NCBI GenBank assembly: GCA_903901045.1
Contig: CAIUPP010000063.1
Location: forward strand, 1 to 64,000
DNA from: an uncultured Planctomycetota bacterium
Lineage (GTDB): Bacteria > Planctomycetota > Brocadiia > CAIUPP01
Direction: 5' to 3'
DNA: 64,000 nucleotides
Shown here: positions 25,278-33,902 of the stretch, in pieces
Numbering within the stretch: the stretch's first letter is position 1
Layout: each line of letters begins with the position of its first letter
Program-made: the position numbers and the translations under genes
The notes under the pieces: generated by a model
Told to the model about the DNA's origin: nothing
What the model saw: only the letters and a program-made list of their open reading frames with translations
Database searches by the model: none

Positions 25278-26516
25278 ATGAATGCGCCAACGCCTCTTCC
25301 GCGCGTGGCGGAATACGAGAAACTGGCCTACGGAATGTTCATTCACTGGGGGCTCTATTCGCTGCTCGGCCAGGGGGAGTGGGTGCAGTTCATGCACAAG
25401 ATCCCCGAGTCCGAGTATGCGAAGATGAAGGAACGCTTCACCGCAGCGGCCTTTGACGGGCGGGCCATCGCTCGCACCGCCAAACGCGCCGGAATGCGCT
25501 ACATCATTCTCACCACGCGCCATCATGAGGGGTTCTCCCTCTACGACACGCGCGGCCTCAGCGACTTTGACGCCCCCCACAGCGCCGCCAAGCGGGACCT
25601 CGTGGCGGACTTCGTTGAAGGATGCAGGAAGGAGGGGATCGTCCCCTTCTTCTACCACACGACCCTCGATTGGCATCACCCCGCGTACAAGAGCGACTTC
25701 AACGCCTATCTGGATTATCTGCACAAGTCCGTTGAAGTTCTGTGCACCCAGTACGGCAAGATCGGCGGTCTCTGGTTCGACGGCAACTGGGACAAGCGTG
25801 ACGTCGACTGGAAGGAAGACCGCTTGTACTCCTTGATCAGGAAACACCAGCCCGAGGCGATCGTCATTAATAACACCGGGCTAACCGCTCTCGGGAAATT
25901 GGGTCATCCCGAGATCGACGCGGTCACGTTCGAGCAGGCGCGAGCCACGCCCATGAACCGTTCAGGCATGCAGAAGTACGTCGCCGCAGAAATGTCCCAG
26001 ACGCTGAACCTGCACTGGGGGATTGCCCGGAACGATTTCGGCTACCTCTCCGTCAAGGACGTCATTGAAGACCTGTGCGCCTGCCGCAAGGTGGGGGCCA
26101 ACTATGTTCTGAATGTCGGGCCCACGGGGGAAGGCGCCATTCCCGATTGTGAAGCGGCGTTGCTGCTTCGCGCGGGAGAATGGGTCAGGACGCACGAGAA
26201 GAGCATCTATGACGGGAAGCCCTGCCATGTGCGGGGAAATGGGGCGGACTTTGCGCTTGAGGACGGCGGCAGCGTCTTCCTGTTCGTCCACAACCTGCCC
26301 ATCAACCTGCCGATATGCGGGAACTCCGGTTCTCAGGGCGCGCCCCGGGCGTTCAGCGGACTCAAGACCGGCATCAAGTCCGTGCGCTGGCTGGACAACG
26401 GCGAGGAACTCGCATTCTCTCAGAACCTGGATTCCGGCGTCTTTTCGCTCAATGCCACGGGGTATCCCTATGGCACGAATCTGGTCGTCCGTGTGGCGGA
26501 ACTCCTGCACAAATAG
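25278..26516 (+). CDS. alpha-L-fucosidase, GH29
   Basis: This GH29-type enzyme of about 412 residues has no signal peptide. The family start LAYGMFIHWGLYSLLGQGEW is clear, followed by MRYIILTTRHHEGFSLYDT and the strand GGLWFDGNWD, whose Asp is the expected nucleophile, then NYVLNVGPTGEGAIPD. GH29 enzymes release alpha-L-fucose with retention. The short C-terminal beta-domain is present. I chose ATG 25278 because upstream sequence in this frame overlaps the preceding gene and a GGAAAGG site precedes it. Cytoplasmic action on imported fucosylated oligosaccharides is likely. A second, more divergent GH29 gene lies at 45871. Confidence 0.88.
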   Translation: MNAPTPLPRVAEYEKLAYGMFIHWGLYSLLGQGEWVQFMHKIPESEYAKMKERFTAAAFDGRAIARTAKRAGMRYIILTTRHHEGFSLYDTRGLSDFDAPHSAAKRDLVADFVEGCRKEGIVPFFYHTTLDWHHPAYKSDFNAYLDYLHKSVEVLCTQYGKIGGLWFDGNWDKRDVDWKEDRLYSLIRKHQPEAIVINNTGLTALGKLGHPEIDAVTFEQARATPMNRSGMQKYVAAEMSQTLNLHWGIARNDFGYLSVKDVIEDLCACRKVGANYVLNVGPTGEGAIPDCEAALLLRAGEWVRTHEKSIYDGKPCHVRGNGADFALEDGGSVFLFVHNLPINLPICGNSGSQGAPRAFSGLKTGIKSVRWLDNGEELAFSQNLDSGVFSLNATGYPYGTNLVVRVAELLHK

Positions 26517-26533
26517 GAAACGGAGAACCTCTC

Positions 26534-26836
26534 GTGAGCAACGCATTGAAGTGGTGGCAGCGTCCTGTGCGGATGATGCGCAGGGATTACATCGGCGATT
26601 TCGCGCAATTCATGAACTCCGACCTCGACCAGCTTGCGCGCGAGTCGCGCGATCGCTGGCACATCAACTGCGAGTGGGTCATGGCCACGCACAGCGTTTC
26701 GCCGGATGGCACGCCGATTCCGGCCACGGAATTCTTCAAGGGAAAGCTCGCGGGCGTCCGCATATATAACCGCGCGTTGACGCCGGCGGAGGTCAAGGAG
26801 CGCTACGCGAGCACCAAGGCGAACGTGCAGCCCTAG
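26534..26836 (+). pseudogene. in-frame scar joining a hydrolase start to a LamG end
   Basis: Starting at GTG 26534, this 100-codon frame reads KWWQRPVRMMRRDYIGDFAQ and RDRWHINCEWVMAT, which resembles the N-terminus of larger glycosidase-like proteins. It then changes abruptly to FFKGKLAGVRIYNRALTPAE, which is the C-terminal strand block of a LamG domain (compare FFKGEMDEIKVYNRALPEKA in the gene at 15588). The middle of both parents is missing. The in-frame join could make a small product, but deletion between two genes is the simplest reading. Confidence 0.6.
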
Positions 26837-27015
26837 GGCGGGTGCGACGGCCGCATAACCATATAAAGAGTCCGGACGGCCGGCGCCAGATGAAGGCGCG
26901 GCGAGTCATGAAAGGGATACTCTGTAATGAGCGAGGCAATGCGGATCACGAAAGCTGATGTCCGTCTCTGTGAGCAACGGTCGTCATTCCATGCACAAAG
27001 AATGGCGAGGTAACC

Positions 27016-27120
27016 ATGCGTGTGATCACCAGGCTGGTCCTGTTGCTGATGTGGTTTGCCGCCACAGGTTACGGAGCAGAAACGCTCTGGCTCGACCGGG
27101 CGGATATCATTCGCCCTTGA
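27016..27120 (+). pseudogene. orphan signal peptide, truncated secreted protein
   Basis: A 34-codon frame encodes MRVITRLVLLLMWFAATGYG followed by AETLWLDRADIIRP and a stop. The first part is a good signal peptide. ETLWLD-type starts are common at the mature N-terminus of secreted NPCBM-type carbohydrate-active proteins. Nothing downstream continues it. It adds to the neighbouring scar at 26534 as evidence of gene loss. It is short, so chance is possible. Confidence 0.4.
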
Positions 27121-27155
27121 CTCACTTCAGCCTCCAACCGACTCAAAGCCACTTC

Positions 27156-27184
27156 TTGCCTTTGTTTCAGCGGGGTTCCATAAT
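27156..27184 (+). promoter_or_regulatory. promoter candidate for the gene at 27329
   Basis: TTGCCT (27156-27161) and CATAAT (27179-27184) are separated by 17 nt, matching consensus at four and five of six positions. It is correctly oriented for the downstream secreted protein gene, with a leader of about 140 nt. Confidence 0.4.
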
Positions 27185-27328
27185 ATACGCACGTCGCCAG
27201 TTGGTCCCCAGCGGGCGTCTTTGGACGCGCTTTTGGCGCAAGACGCTTGTTGTCGCCGGTTACTTCAGTGCAAGCTTGCGCCATCAGCGCTATGTTGGCG
27301 CGAATATGAAGAAAGGGAACGAAGGGAT

Positions 27329-28477
27329 ATGAAGAAGCTCACGACGGTCCTCGTGCTCCTGTCGGCACTGTGTCTGGCCGGTGGCAGAGCCAGCGGCCAG
27401 AACGCCCCGCCCCCCGCCGCCGCTTTGGGAGATAACGCCGCCTTGCGGTACTGGCTCGCCTTTGCGGTGATGCCGCAGTGGACGCCCGAGCAGGACGCGA
27501 TAGTGGCGAATTGGGAAGTGGCTGCTCTGGACGGCACGGCCAAGGCGGTCCTCGACCAGGGCGCGGAGGCTCTTGACCTTCTCCAGCGTGCAGGAGAGCT
27601 TAAACAATGTGATTGGGGGCTTGTTGCCGATGGGCCGCAGACCCTCATGCCGCATCTGGCCAAAGCGCGGCAGCTCGCCCGCCTTGCCGCCTTGCGCATT
27701 CGTTATCGCCTCCATCAAGGCGATGAGACTGGGGCTGTGACCGACACGCTGGCGCTCCTGACACTCTCGCGCCATCTGGCGTCGCACCGGTGCATGATCG
27801 AGTTGTTGGTGGAACAGGACATCGAGCAAAAGGCGATCAACGCCATGGCGGAGAATCTCAAACGCCTCCACCGTGAGGCGCTTCAGCAGTTGGACAAAGG
27901 ATTGGGCGGATTGCCGGAACCGGGGAGCTTTCGCGATGCCGTCTTCAGCGAACGCGATGACATGTTTAAGTGGTTTGCGGAGCGACTTAGGTCCGGAGAC
28001 AGCCGCGCGGCTAAGATGTTCGCTGAGACGATGGGCATAACTCAAGAGAACAACCTGAACGCCAAGGACGATGCGGCTGCCCGGACGCCGGTTGAGAACT
28101 ACATCCACGAGTTGGAGAGAATGCAGCGGTTTTATTCCCAGTGGGCGGAGATGGGCAGCCTTCCCTTGGAAACCTTTGACCGGCAGGCTCCTGTGCTTGT
28201 CGAAAAAATGAAGAAGGACTGTCCGCTCGTGGCCACGCATTTTGTGTCCGACTTGCCGAAGCTGCGCCATGAAGAGGCGCACGCGCAAGCGCAACGGGCG
28301 ATGTTCAAAGCGGCCATCGCCGTGGCCATGGAGGGTCCTGAGAAACTGCAAGCTTTCAAAGACCCCTTCGGCGAAGGGCCTTTCGAGTACCGCGAGATCG
28401 GCAATGGATTTCAGCTGAAGTCGAAGCTGCTATACAGAGACGCCGGCGAGGGGCTGACGGTCTCAGTGGCGCCATGA
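27329..28477 (+). CDS. secreted hypothetical protein, mostly helical
   Basis: From ATG 27329 this is about 382 residues with a signal peptide (LTTVLVLLSALCLAGGRASG). The mature part is mostly helical, with repeated alanine- and leucine-rich segments (ARLAALRIRYRLHQGDE; HLASHRCMIELLVEQDIEQK). It resembles the uncharacterised exported proteins common in Planctomycetota, but I recognise no catalytic motif. The frame is open upstream, but a GAAGGG site and the signal peptide favour this start. It is flanked by gene debris on the left and a convergent Nif3-like gene on the right, so it is probably a single-gene unit. Confidence 0.7.
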   Translation: MKKLTTVLVLLSALCLAGGRASGQNAPPPAAALGDNAALRYWLAFAVMPQWTPEQDAIVANWEVAALDGTAKAVLDQGAEALDLLQRAGELKQCDWGLVADGPQTLMPHLAKARQLARLAALRIRYRLHQGDETGAVTDTLALLTLSRHLASHRCMIELLVEQDIEQKAINAMAENLKRLHREALQQLDKGLGGLPEPGSFRDAVFSERDDMFKWFAERLRSGDSRAAKMFAETMGITQENNLNAKDDAAARTPVENYIHELERMQRFYSQWAEMGSLPLETFDRQAPVLVEKMKKDCPLVATHFVSDLPKLRHEEAHAQAQRAMFKAAIAVAMEGPEKLQAFKDPFGEGPFEYREIGNGFQLKSKLLYRDAGEGLTVSVAP

Positions 28478-28530
28478 ATTCGGGGGCTCTGCGGCGCGCT
28501 GAACACGCAGGAGTGTTTGGACCTGTCGGG

Positions 28531-29316
28531 CTATCGCACCACCCACGGCCTTGGGTTTTCGAAGTACTCCGCGCGCACGTCGGGAAGGTCGCGGCGGAGT
28601 CGCTCCGTGAAGTTCCGCAGGCCGATGTTCTCGCTGACTTCATGCCCGGTCTCGATCATGGGCACCCCCGCGTCGCGCGCGAAATGCATCCCGTAGGTGT
28701 CCGTCTCTCCGGCGATGAACAAGTCCGGCTTGTGGCGCAGCAGGGCGGCCTGGTAGTTGACGTTAACGAACAGCGCCGTGCCACCCCAGGGCAGGCCGAT
28801 GCGGCTGACTTTCCGCGACAAGTCCTCCCCGCCGCTGACGCGGACGGAATCCAGAAGGAGGCGCTGCTTCACCCGGTCGATCATTTCGCCCAGAGGGGTC
28901 GGCTCTATGGCGTAGATCCGGATAAACCCTCCTTCGTCCACAACCGGCTTGCCCAGACCGAGCGCGCGCGCGAAGTCGTCGTGGATGCACAGTTTGTCCA
29001 GCGCGCTGTGCAGCCGGAGGACTGCCATGCGCCCCTCGGTGTAGAGGCGGATGCGTTCGCGGTTCGGCGCCCAGGAGAGGCAGTCTGTCGGCGGGGTGCC
29101 TGAGCGGATGCCCGGATAGGGGAAGAAGGGGGCCTCGTGGACGAGCATCAGGTCCGCGCCGATGCGCAGGGCATTCTTAGCCGCGGCAACGTCTCCCATC
29201 CAGGACACCTGGATAATTCGGACCTCGGCGGTCGCGTCGCCGAACATGATTCCCTCCTCGGCGCCGAGGGAGTTGGTGAGGCCGCGCAGGTAGTTCTGAA
29301 ATTCCCAGACTTTCAT
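28531..29316 (-). CDS. Nif3-like dinuclear metal protein
   Basis: This 261-residue protein resembles the Nif3/YbgI family (GTP cyclohydrolase 1 type 2 homologues): KNALRIGADLMLVHEAPFFP near the start, RLHSALDKL in the middle, then DLFIAGETDTYGMHFARDAG and ETGHEVSENIGLRNFTERLR. Family members bind two metals through His/Asp/Glu residues, and several of these are present. The usual consecutive His-His in the first metal block is reduced to His-Glu here. The function of the family is not settled. It is transcribed toward the hypothetical protein and away from the GntR regulator, with no clear functional partner. A role in sugar metabolism is not shown. Confidence 0.75.
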   Translation of the reverse strand: MKVWEFQNYLRGLTNSLGAEEGIMFGDATAEVRIIQVSWMGDVAAAKNALRIGADLMLVHEAPFFPYPGIRSGTPPTDCLSWAPNRERIRLYTEGRMAVLRLHSALDKLCIHDDFARALGLGKPVVDEGGFIRIYAIEPTPLGEMIDRVKQRLLLDSVRVSGGEDLSRKVSRIGLPWGGTALFVNVNYQAALLRHKPDLFIAGETDTYGMHFARDAGVPMIETGHEVSENIGLRNFTERLRRDLPDVRAEYFENPRPWVVR

Positions 29317-29401
29317 GTCGTGCCTACTCCAGGCCGGGGAGCTTCACGGCATTCTCCCGGGCCGCCTCGTTGAGGACGCGGTCTTGCCATCGCCGTCTTG
29401 T

Positions 29402-29432
29402 GCTATACATGATCGGATAGCTGAAGTATAGC
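29402..29432. promoter_or_regulatory. 7-bp inverted repeat upstream of the GntR gene
   Basis: GCTATAC (29402-29408) and GTATAGC (29426-29432) are exact reverse complements with centres 24 bp apart. The site lies between the divergent Nif3-like and GntR genes, about 75 nt upstream of the GntR promoter. It could be an operator for either direction. Confidence 0.35.
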
Positions 29433-29505
29433 CAGAAAGAAGACATTCGTCAAACAACTGACATACCGGCGTTTGTGCATAAAGGCCCTTATTTGTCTTC
29501 ATATC

Positions 29506-29533
29506 TTGACATGCTTCGTACATCCGCTATAAT
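29506..29533 (+). promoter_or_regulatory. consensus sigma70 promoter of the GntR gene
   Basis: TTGACA (29506-29511) and TATAAT (29528-29533) are both perfect matches, separated by 16 nt. The promoter reads into the regulator at 29591 with a leader of about 50 nt. ATGACTAGCAT (29532-29542) at the start point has ATG/CAT arms and may be part of an operator. Confidence 0.75.
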
Positions 29534-29590
29534 GACTAGCATAAGACTCGGTTGTGATAGTCGTGTGTTGGGTTGACGTGGGAGTGAGGC

Positions 29591-30745
29591 ATGTCGCGAA
29601 AGATGAATGATGGTGCTCTCTCTGAACCGCCCAAGGTGCTGCGCGGCGCGAAATACCAGGCGGTCAGTGAGGAATTGCGTCGCAGGATCAAAAGCGGCAA
29701 ATACGGTGTGGGGCAGAGGGTCCCATCAATAAGGGAGTTGAGCCAGGAGTTCCAAGTGAGTTCCGTTACAGTCACCCGCAGCATCCAGGAACTCGTGACG
29801 GAGGAACTCGTCACCTGTGGGGCTGGTTCTCGGGGTACTGTGGTTCTGCGGCAGGATAAGTTGTCGTCGGAGGTGGCGCAACGCACCACCTTGGCCTGTC
29901 TCTTCCGCCCCCATCGTCCCCGAAACGAAGTTGACAACTTTGGTCTCGACGTCCTTCAGGGGATTCGCCAGCAAATATCCGCCCACGATTACCGCTTTGT
30001 CTACCATTGTTTCGATGAGATTGATTACCAGCGAAAGATGCTTGTCACCGCCTTCTCCCCGTGGATTGCGGGGATGGTGCTCGATGTCTATACCCCCACA
30101 GATTTCCTGCATCGATTGGCGGAGAAGAAAATTCCCATGGTGTTGTTCGGTCGCGTGGAGGTCATGGATGGGCTGTCCTGCGTTGCTCCGGACTATGAGC
30201 GGTGCGGACGGGAGAGCTTCCGGATTCTCGCCGAGAAAGGATATGAACGCTTCGGATTCTACGGTCCGCCTCTCCCCGAGGAAGCAGGTGCCGCGCATAT
30301 TTATCCCCTGGACAGTTTTCACCGCGGTTTTAAGTCCGCGGCGGATGCTGCCGGCGTCCCTGCGGATCGGTTGGTGTGTTTCCTTGAGAATAATGTTACG
30401 GAAGGCAAGGTTCTGCTGGACCCGGAAGATTTTGGATTGCCCCGGGCCAAAGATTCTTCTTGGCGCCGACTGGGAGTCTTCTGCTCGACCGACACGCGTG
30501 GCCGGCGTTTCATGGATGCCGTGGCGAAGACCGACCTCCGTGTGGGGCAGGACGTGGGCCTTATCGGCTACGGGAACCTGGAATGCAATCTCCGGGGCCG
30601 CCCTCCATTTGACACCTGGCATTCGGATCGCCTGGGCGTGGGTATCGAAATAGTCAATGAACTGATGGCCCGGATCGAAAACCCGTTACGTCCTGCGGCA
30701 ATCATCAAAATGTCCCCGCAGTACGTTGACCGCGGGAGTGTCTGA
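29591..30745 (+). CDS. GntR/LacI hybrid transcriptional regulator
   Basis: This 384-residue regulator has a GntR winged helix at ~20-90 (YQAVSEELRRRIKSGKYGVG, then VPSIRELSQEFQVSSVTVTR). A LacI-like sensor domain follows, with WIAGMVLDVYTPTDFLHRLA, MVLFGRVEVMDGLSCVAPDY and DVGLIGYGNLECN. It probably senses a sugar and controls the long plus-strand run that follows, headed by a beta-helix protein and a pilin-like protein. Its own promoter is near-perfect. The ligand is unknown. The same architecture recurs at 258 and 57132, each time heading a glycan-related run. Confidence 0.92.
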   Translation: MSRKMNDGALSEPPKVLRGAKYQAVSEELRRRIKSGKYGVGQRVPSIRELSQEFQVSSVTVTRSIQELVTEELVTCGAGSRGTVVLRQDKLSSEVAQRTTLACLFRPHRPRNEVDNFGLDVLQGIRQQISAHDYRFVYHCFDEIDYQRKMLVTAFSPWIAGMVLDVYTPTDFLHRLAEKKIPMVLFGRVEVMDGLSCVAPDYERCGRESFRILAEKGYERFGFYGPPLPEEAGAAHIYPLDSFHRGFKSAADAAGVPADRLVCFLENNVTEGKVLLDPEDFGLPRAKDSSWRRLGVFCSTDTRGRRFMDAVAKTDLRVGQDVGLIGYGNLECNLRGRPPFDTWHSDRLGVGIEIVNELMARIENPLRPAAIIKMSPQYVDRGSV

Positions 30746-31051
30746 CCGGAACAGGCGCGCGCAGCGACTTGCCCGTGCGACCTTTAAGCGGCGCGGCTCA
30801 TCCGAAAATGTCTTGACAGAAAGGAAGCCGGAGAGCAAATTACCTGCGGTCGGTGAAACGATAGCGGGCAACGCTGGAGAGCGCCCCTGTGTCTCTGAAA
30901 ACTCCGAGGTCTGGGGTGGAGCCCAGGACCTCGTGAACGCGGAGGCTTCGGATGGTCCGGAGTCTCTTATCGGCGTGAGGCGTTTGTCCATTTCACGCTG
31001 AAGCAGGACAGTCCCGCTCGTCAGGCTGAGGGCCTTTGAGGATCCGCGACA
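30746..31051. other. 306-nt intergenic leader, no gene seen
   Basis: I see no credible gene. A TTGACA (30813-30818) is present but has no good -10 at the right distance. The end carries GAGGATC before the ATG at 31052. The run could be transcribed from here or by read-through from the regulator. Confidence 0.5.
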
Positions 31052-32359
31052 ATGAAACATGTGGGAATCGTGGCGTGGGGTGCAATGATCATCTGCCTCT
31101 GCGCCTGCAGCGTCAAAGCCGCCTGCACGTACGATGCGCAGAAGAACGCGATCTCCGTTGTGGACTACCCGGAGAGTGTCCCCTGCACCCTGAATGGCTT
31201 GTTGACGGCGGATAAGATGAATGGATGGGGCAAACTCAGCTATGACCAGGCGGCGGACACTTACACCGTCGCCTGCGACCTCATCGTGGGGGCCAATAAC
31301 GGCACGCACACGTATCTTCAGGTCGGAAGCAAGGAACACCCCAATGAAGTGCTTGTTCTTCGCGGCAGCCTTGTCATTCCGCCCTATTGGGTCAAGGACG
31401 TGAATACCCAGCCGCAGCACATGGCCCCGAAATGCGTCAATCGCGTGACGCTCGGTCTGGCGAGCGATCCGAGCATCAAGGCGAGCTTGAAATTCGACTG
31501 CCGGAAATCCGGCGAGTTCGGACTGAGCGTCGGCAAAGACCTTTGCCTCGGCGGGCAGTTGCACGTCTTCAACAGCACCATTACCTCCACGGCTCAGAAG
31601 CCGGGGCTCGGCTGGGCCGGGCCGCCTCCGCTGCCGCACCCGTTCATGGGCGGGGAGAGCTTCGTTTTTGACCACGCCACGATTGCATGGTGCGAAGGGG
31701 CATTTGGCTATCACATGAACGCGCGGGCGGCCCAAGTGAAGGACACGACCTTTGAATATGGCGAGTCGGCCAACTATGGCGGAAATCACCTCTGGAGAGG
31801 ATGCACATTCCGTCACATGAAGGAGGCCATTTTCGACTCGGGCGGTCTCGACATGACCCTCATCAATGGCGTTTTCGAGGACAACGTGCGCAACTGGGCG
31901 CTGCCCTACACGGACAAGGGATTGACGCTCATTGATTGCACGATCAAGCCGCCCACGGCGGGCAACCGTATGGCCTGCTGGAAAAACGAGGGGAAGACTC
32001 GCTACCCGAACGTCTGGATCAAGCATCACGTCGTTGTCGAGGCGGCGGATGCCGCCGGTAAGCCCGTCCCCGGCGCGCAGGTGGAAGTCGCCTGTGAGCA
32101 AAAGGCGGAGAACACGGTGGGCAATGCCAAGGCTCCCACGGGTGCGGATGGGAAGACGCCCGGCAAAGAGGATGAGGCCAAGGCGATTCTCCTGACGGAA
32201 TCGCAGGAAAAGGCTACGGACGTTGAGAACAAGACGGCCGTCACGGAATATACGTACGAAATCAAGGCATCTGCGCCGGAGGTCGGCACGGTTTCGGTCA
32301 AGGGATTCAAACCCACGGAGAATTGGCAGACGGTCAAGGTCGTTTTGGCAAAACAGTAG
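31052..32359 (+). CDS. secreted right-handed beta-helix-like protein
   Basis: This 435-residue protein has a signal peptide (hydrophobic [18 protein letters not shown]). The mature part shows short repeated beta-strands with polar turns ([32 protein letters not shown]), as in parallel beta-helix proteins, though no catalytic signature of pectate lyases is clear. From about residue 330 a new domain begins ([20 protein letters not shown]) that resembles carboxypeptidase-regulatory/Ig-like folds. It could bind or cleave an acidic glycan outside the cell. It is followed after only 11 nt by the pilin-like gene, so the two should be produced together. Confidence 0.6.
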   Translation: MKHVGIVAWGAMIICLCACSVKAACTYDAQKNAISVVDYPESVPCTLNGLLTADKMNGWGKLSYDQAADTYTVACDLIVGANNGTHTYLQVGSKEHPNEVLVLRGSLVIPPYWVKDVNTQPQHMAPKCVNRVTLGLASDPSIKASLKFDCRKSGEFGLSVGKDLCLGGQLHVFNSTITSTAQKPGLGWAGPPPLPHPFMGGESFVFDHATIAWCEGAFGYHMNARAAQVKDTTFEYGESANYGGNHLWRGCTFRHMKEAIFDSGGLDMTLINGVFEDNVRNWALPYTDKGLTLIDCTIKPPTAGNRMACWKNEGKTRYPNVWIKHHVVVEAADAAGKPVPGAQVEVACEQKAENTVGNAKAPTGADGKTPGKEDEAKAILLTESQEKATDVENKTAVTEYTYEIKASAPEVGTVSVKGFKPTENWQTVKVVLAKQ

Positions 32360-32370
32360 GAGGGAGTGCC

Positions 32371-33768
32371 ATGCGAATGTTGCGCAAGTGGGCGTCGGCC
32401 TTTACGCTGATCGAACTCTTGGTGGTCATAGCCATTATAGCCATACTGGCCGGAATGCTCCTGCCGGCGCTGGCGGCGGCGCGGGAGAAAGCGCGCCGGA
32501 TCTCATGCATCAACAATCTCAACCAGTTCGGCAAAGGGCTGGAAAGCTATACCAGCGACTACGGCGGCTACCTGCCGAGCTGGATCGGCTGGGGCAACTC
32601 GGATTACCGGAGCTACTGCGCCGGCAGCTCCTCGGCCGGCGGCGCCTGCTTGAGCGGGAACCATGCCTCCATGGGCACGCGATATAACGAAACCGCGAGT
32701 ACCATGAGGCGCTACGCCTACACCGCCATCTCCGCAAAGGGCAAAACCTACATCGATCCGACCTTTGTAGCTCAATGGCGATGCATCGCTCACGGCAGTC
32801 AGCAAGTCAACTCGAGCGGCGCTGATATCAGCGGGTTCGCCCCTTTGGGGAGTTCGAATACCACGGGCAACCTGATCCATGCGCCCAACGGTCTCGGCAT
32901 GCTGCTGGCCTGCAATTATGTCGGCAACGCCAGATCATTCTATTGCCCGAGTTCGGACGGGATGATCTCGCCCTACTATAGGGGGCCGACTGTCAACAAG
33001 GCGCCTTCCTCAATTCGTGACTGGCAGAATGCCGGAGGGTATGACGCGAACACGATGTTGTATGGAAGATGGAGCGGGATTGGTGCCAACACCAGCACCA
33101 TCTACTCGCATTATGCCTATCGTTGTGTGCCGCTGGCAGTTTATGCCGGATGGCATACGGACACCGACGGCTCCCCCGACAGCCGCTACATCACCGGCGT
33201 CAAGCCGCGCATCGGCGCGCGCATCGGGCAGCCCCTCTTCCGAACGATGAAGGATATCGGGAACCGCTCCATTGTGACCGACGCCTGGGACAAGGGCTGG
33301 CAATATGACGCGCTGGGAAGGGACCTCGAAACCGACATTCTGCACACGGCGGGTGGCTCAGCCGCCATTGCCCTCAGCCAGACCGCGGCGGGAATGGGAA
33401 TTGCAGCCCACCGCGACGGCTACAATGTTCTCTACGGCGATTGGAGCGCCAAGTGGTGTGGCGACCCTCAACAGGGCCTGATCTGGCACGCGCAAGGAAT
33501 GGGATCCTGGGGCAGCGGCGGCCCGGCCCCGACGAACATCTATTCATCCTCCAGATCAAACTATTTCTACTACGGAATGCTTGCCATCAATGGCGACATT
33601 GCCGCCACCGACGTCGCGAGTTATCAGGTCAATGACCCGGGCGGCATTGGCGGCCTCTTCGGCACCACGGCCTCGTCCCGCACGAAATGCTTCCCGGTCT
33701 CGGCGCTGTCCATCTGGCATGGCTTCGACACCTTGAACGGGGCGGATGTCGGCGTGGACGGCCTTTAA
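32371..33768 (+). CDS. prepilin-like protein with H-X9-DW signature
   Basis: This protein of about 465 residues starts with [19 protein letters not shown], the prepilin cleavage/methylation signature, and [20 protein letters not shown]. The late [19 protein letters not shown] block matches the H-X9-DG family, with tryptophan after the aspartate. The large domain between them differs from the other two copies, so it may adapt to a different glycan or partner. I chose ATG 32371, directly after AGGAGGGAG; the longer frame upstream overlaps the previous gene. It lies between a beta-helix protein and a CBM9-like protein. Its role is unknown. Confidence 0.85.
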   Translation: MRMLRKWASAFTLIELLVVIAIIAILAGMLLPALAAAREKARRISCINNLNQFGKGLESYTSDYGGYLPSWIGWGNSDYRSYCAGSSSAGGACLSGNHASMGTRYNETASTMRRYAYTAISAKGKTYIDPTFVAQWRCIAHGSQQVNSSGADISGFAPLGSSNTTGNLIHAPNGLGMLLACNYVGNARSFYCPSSDGMISPYYRGPTVNKAPSSIRDWQNAGGYDANTMLYGRWSGIGANTSTIYSHYAYRCVPLAVYAGWHTDTDGSPDSRYITGVKPRIGARIGQPLFRTMKDIGNRSIVTDAWDKGWQYDALGRDLETDILHTAGGSAAIALSQTAAGMGIAAHRDGYNVLYGDWSAKWCGDPQQGLIWHAQGMGSWGSGGPAPTNIYSSSRSNYFYYGMLAINGDIAATDVASYQVNDPGGIGGLFGTTASSRTKCFPVSALSIWHGFDTLNGADVGVDGL

Positions 33769-33902
33769 TTCTGCGTCATAAGGTTTTCGGCTATTGTCAC
33801 AATGCGGCCCGCCGGCCGGGGTCATGGCTCCGTTCGGAGAGGCGGCCGTTTGTCTGATCATGTGTCCAGCGGCACGAATCCGGCCACAGGCAAGGAGATA
33901 AT

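Larger units (their letters stand above)
26837..27328. other. 492-nt stretch with gene debris and a promoter
   Basis: Apart from the orphan signal peptide at 27016-27120, I see no gene here. The left part (26837-27015) has no recognisable content. The right part holds a promoter candidate at 27156-27184 and a leader to the gene at 27329. Confidence 0.5.
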
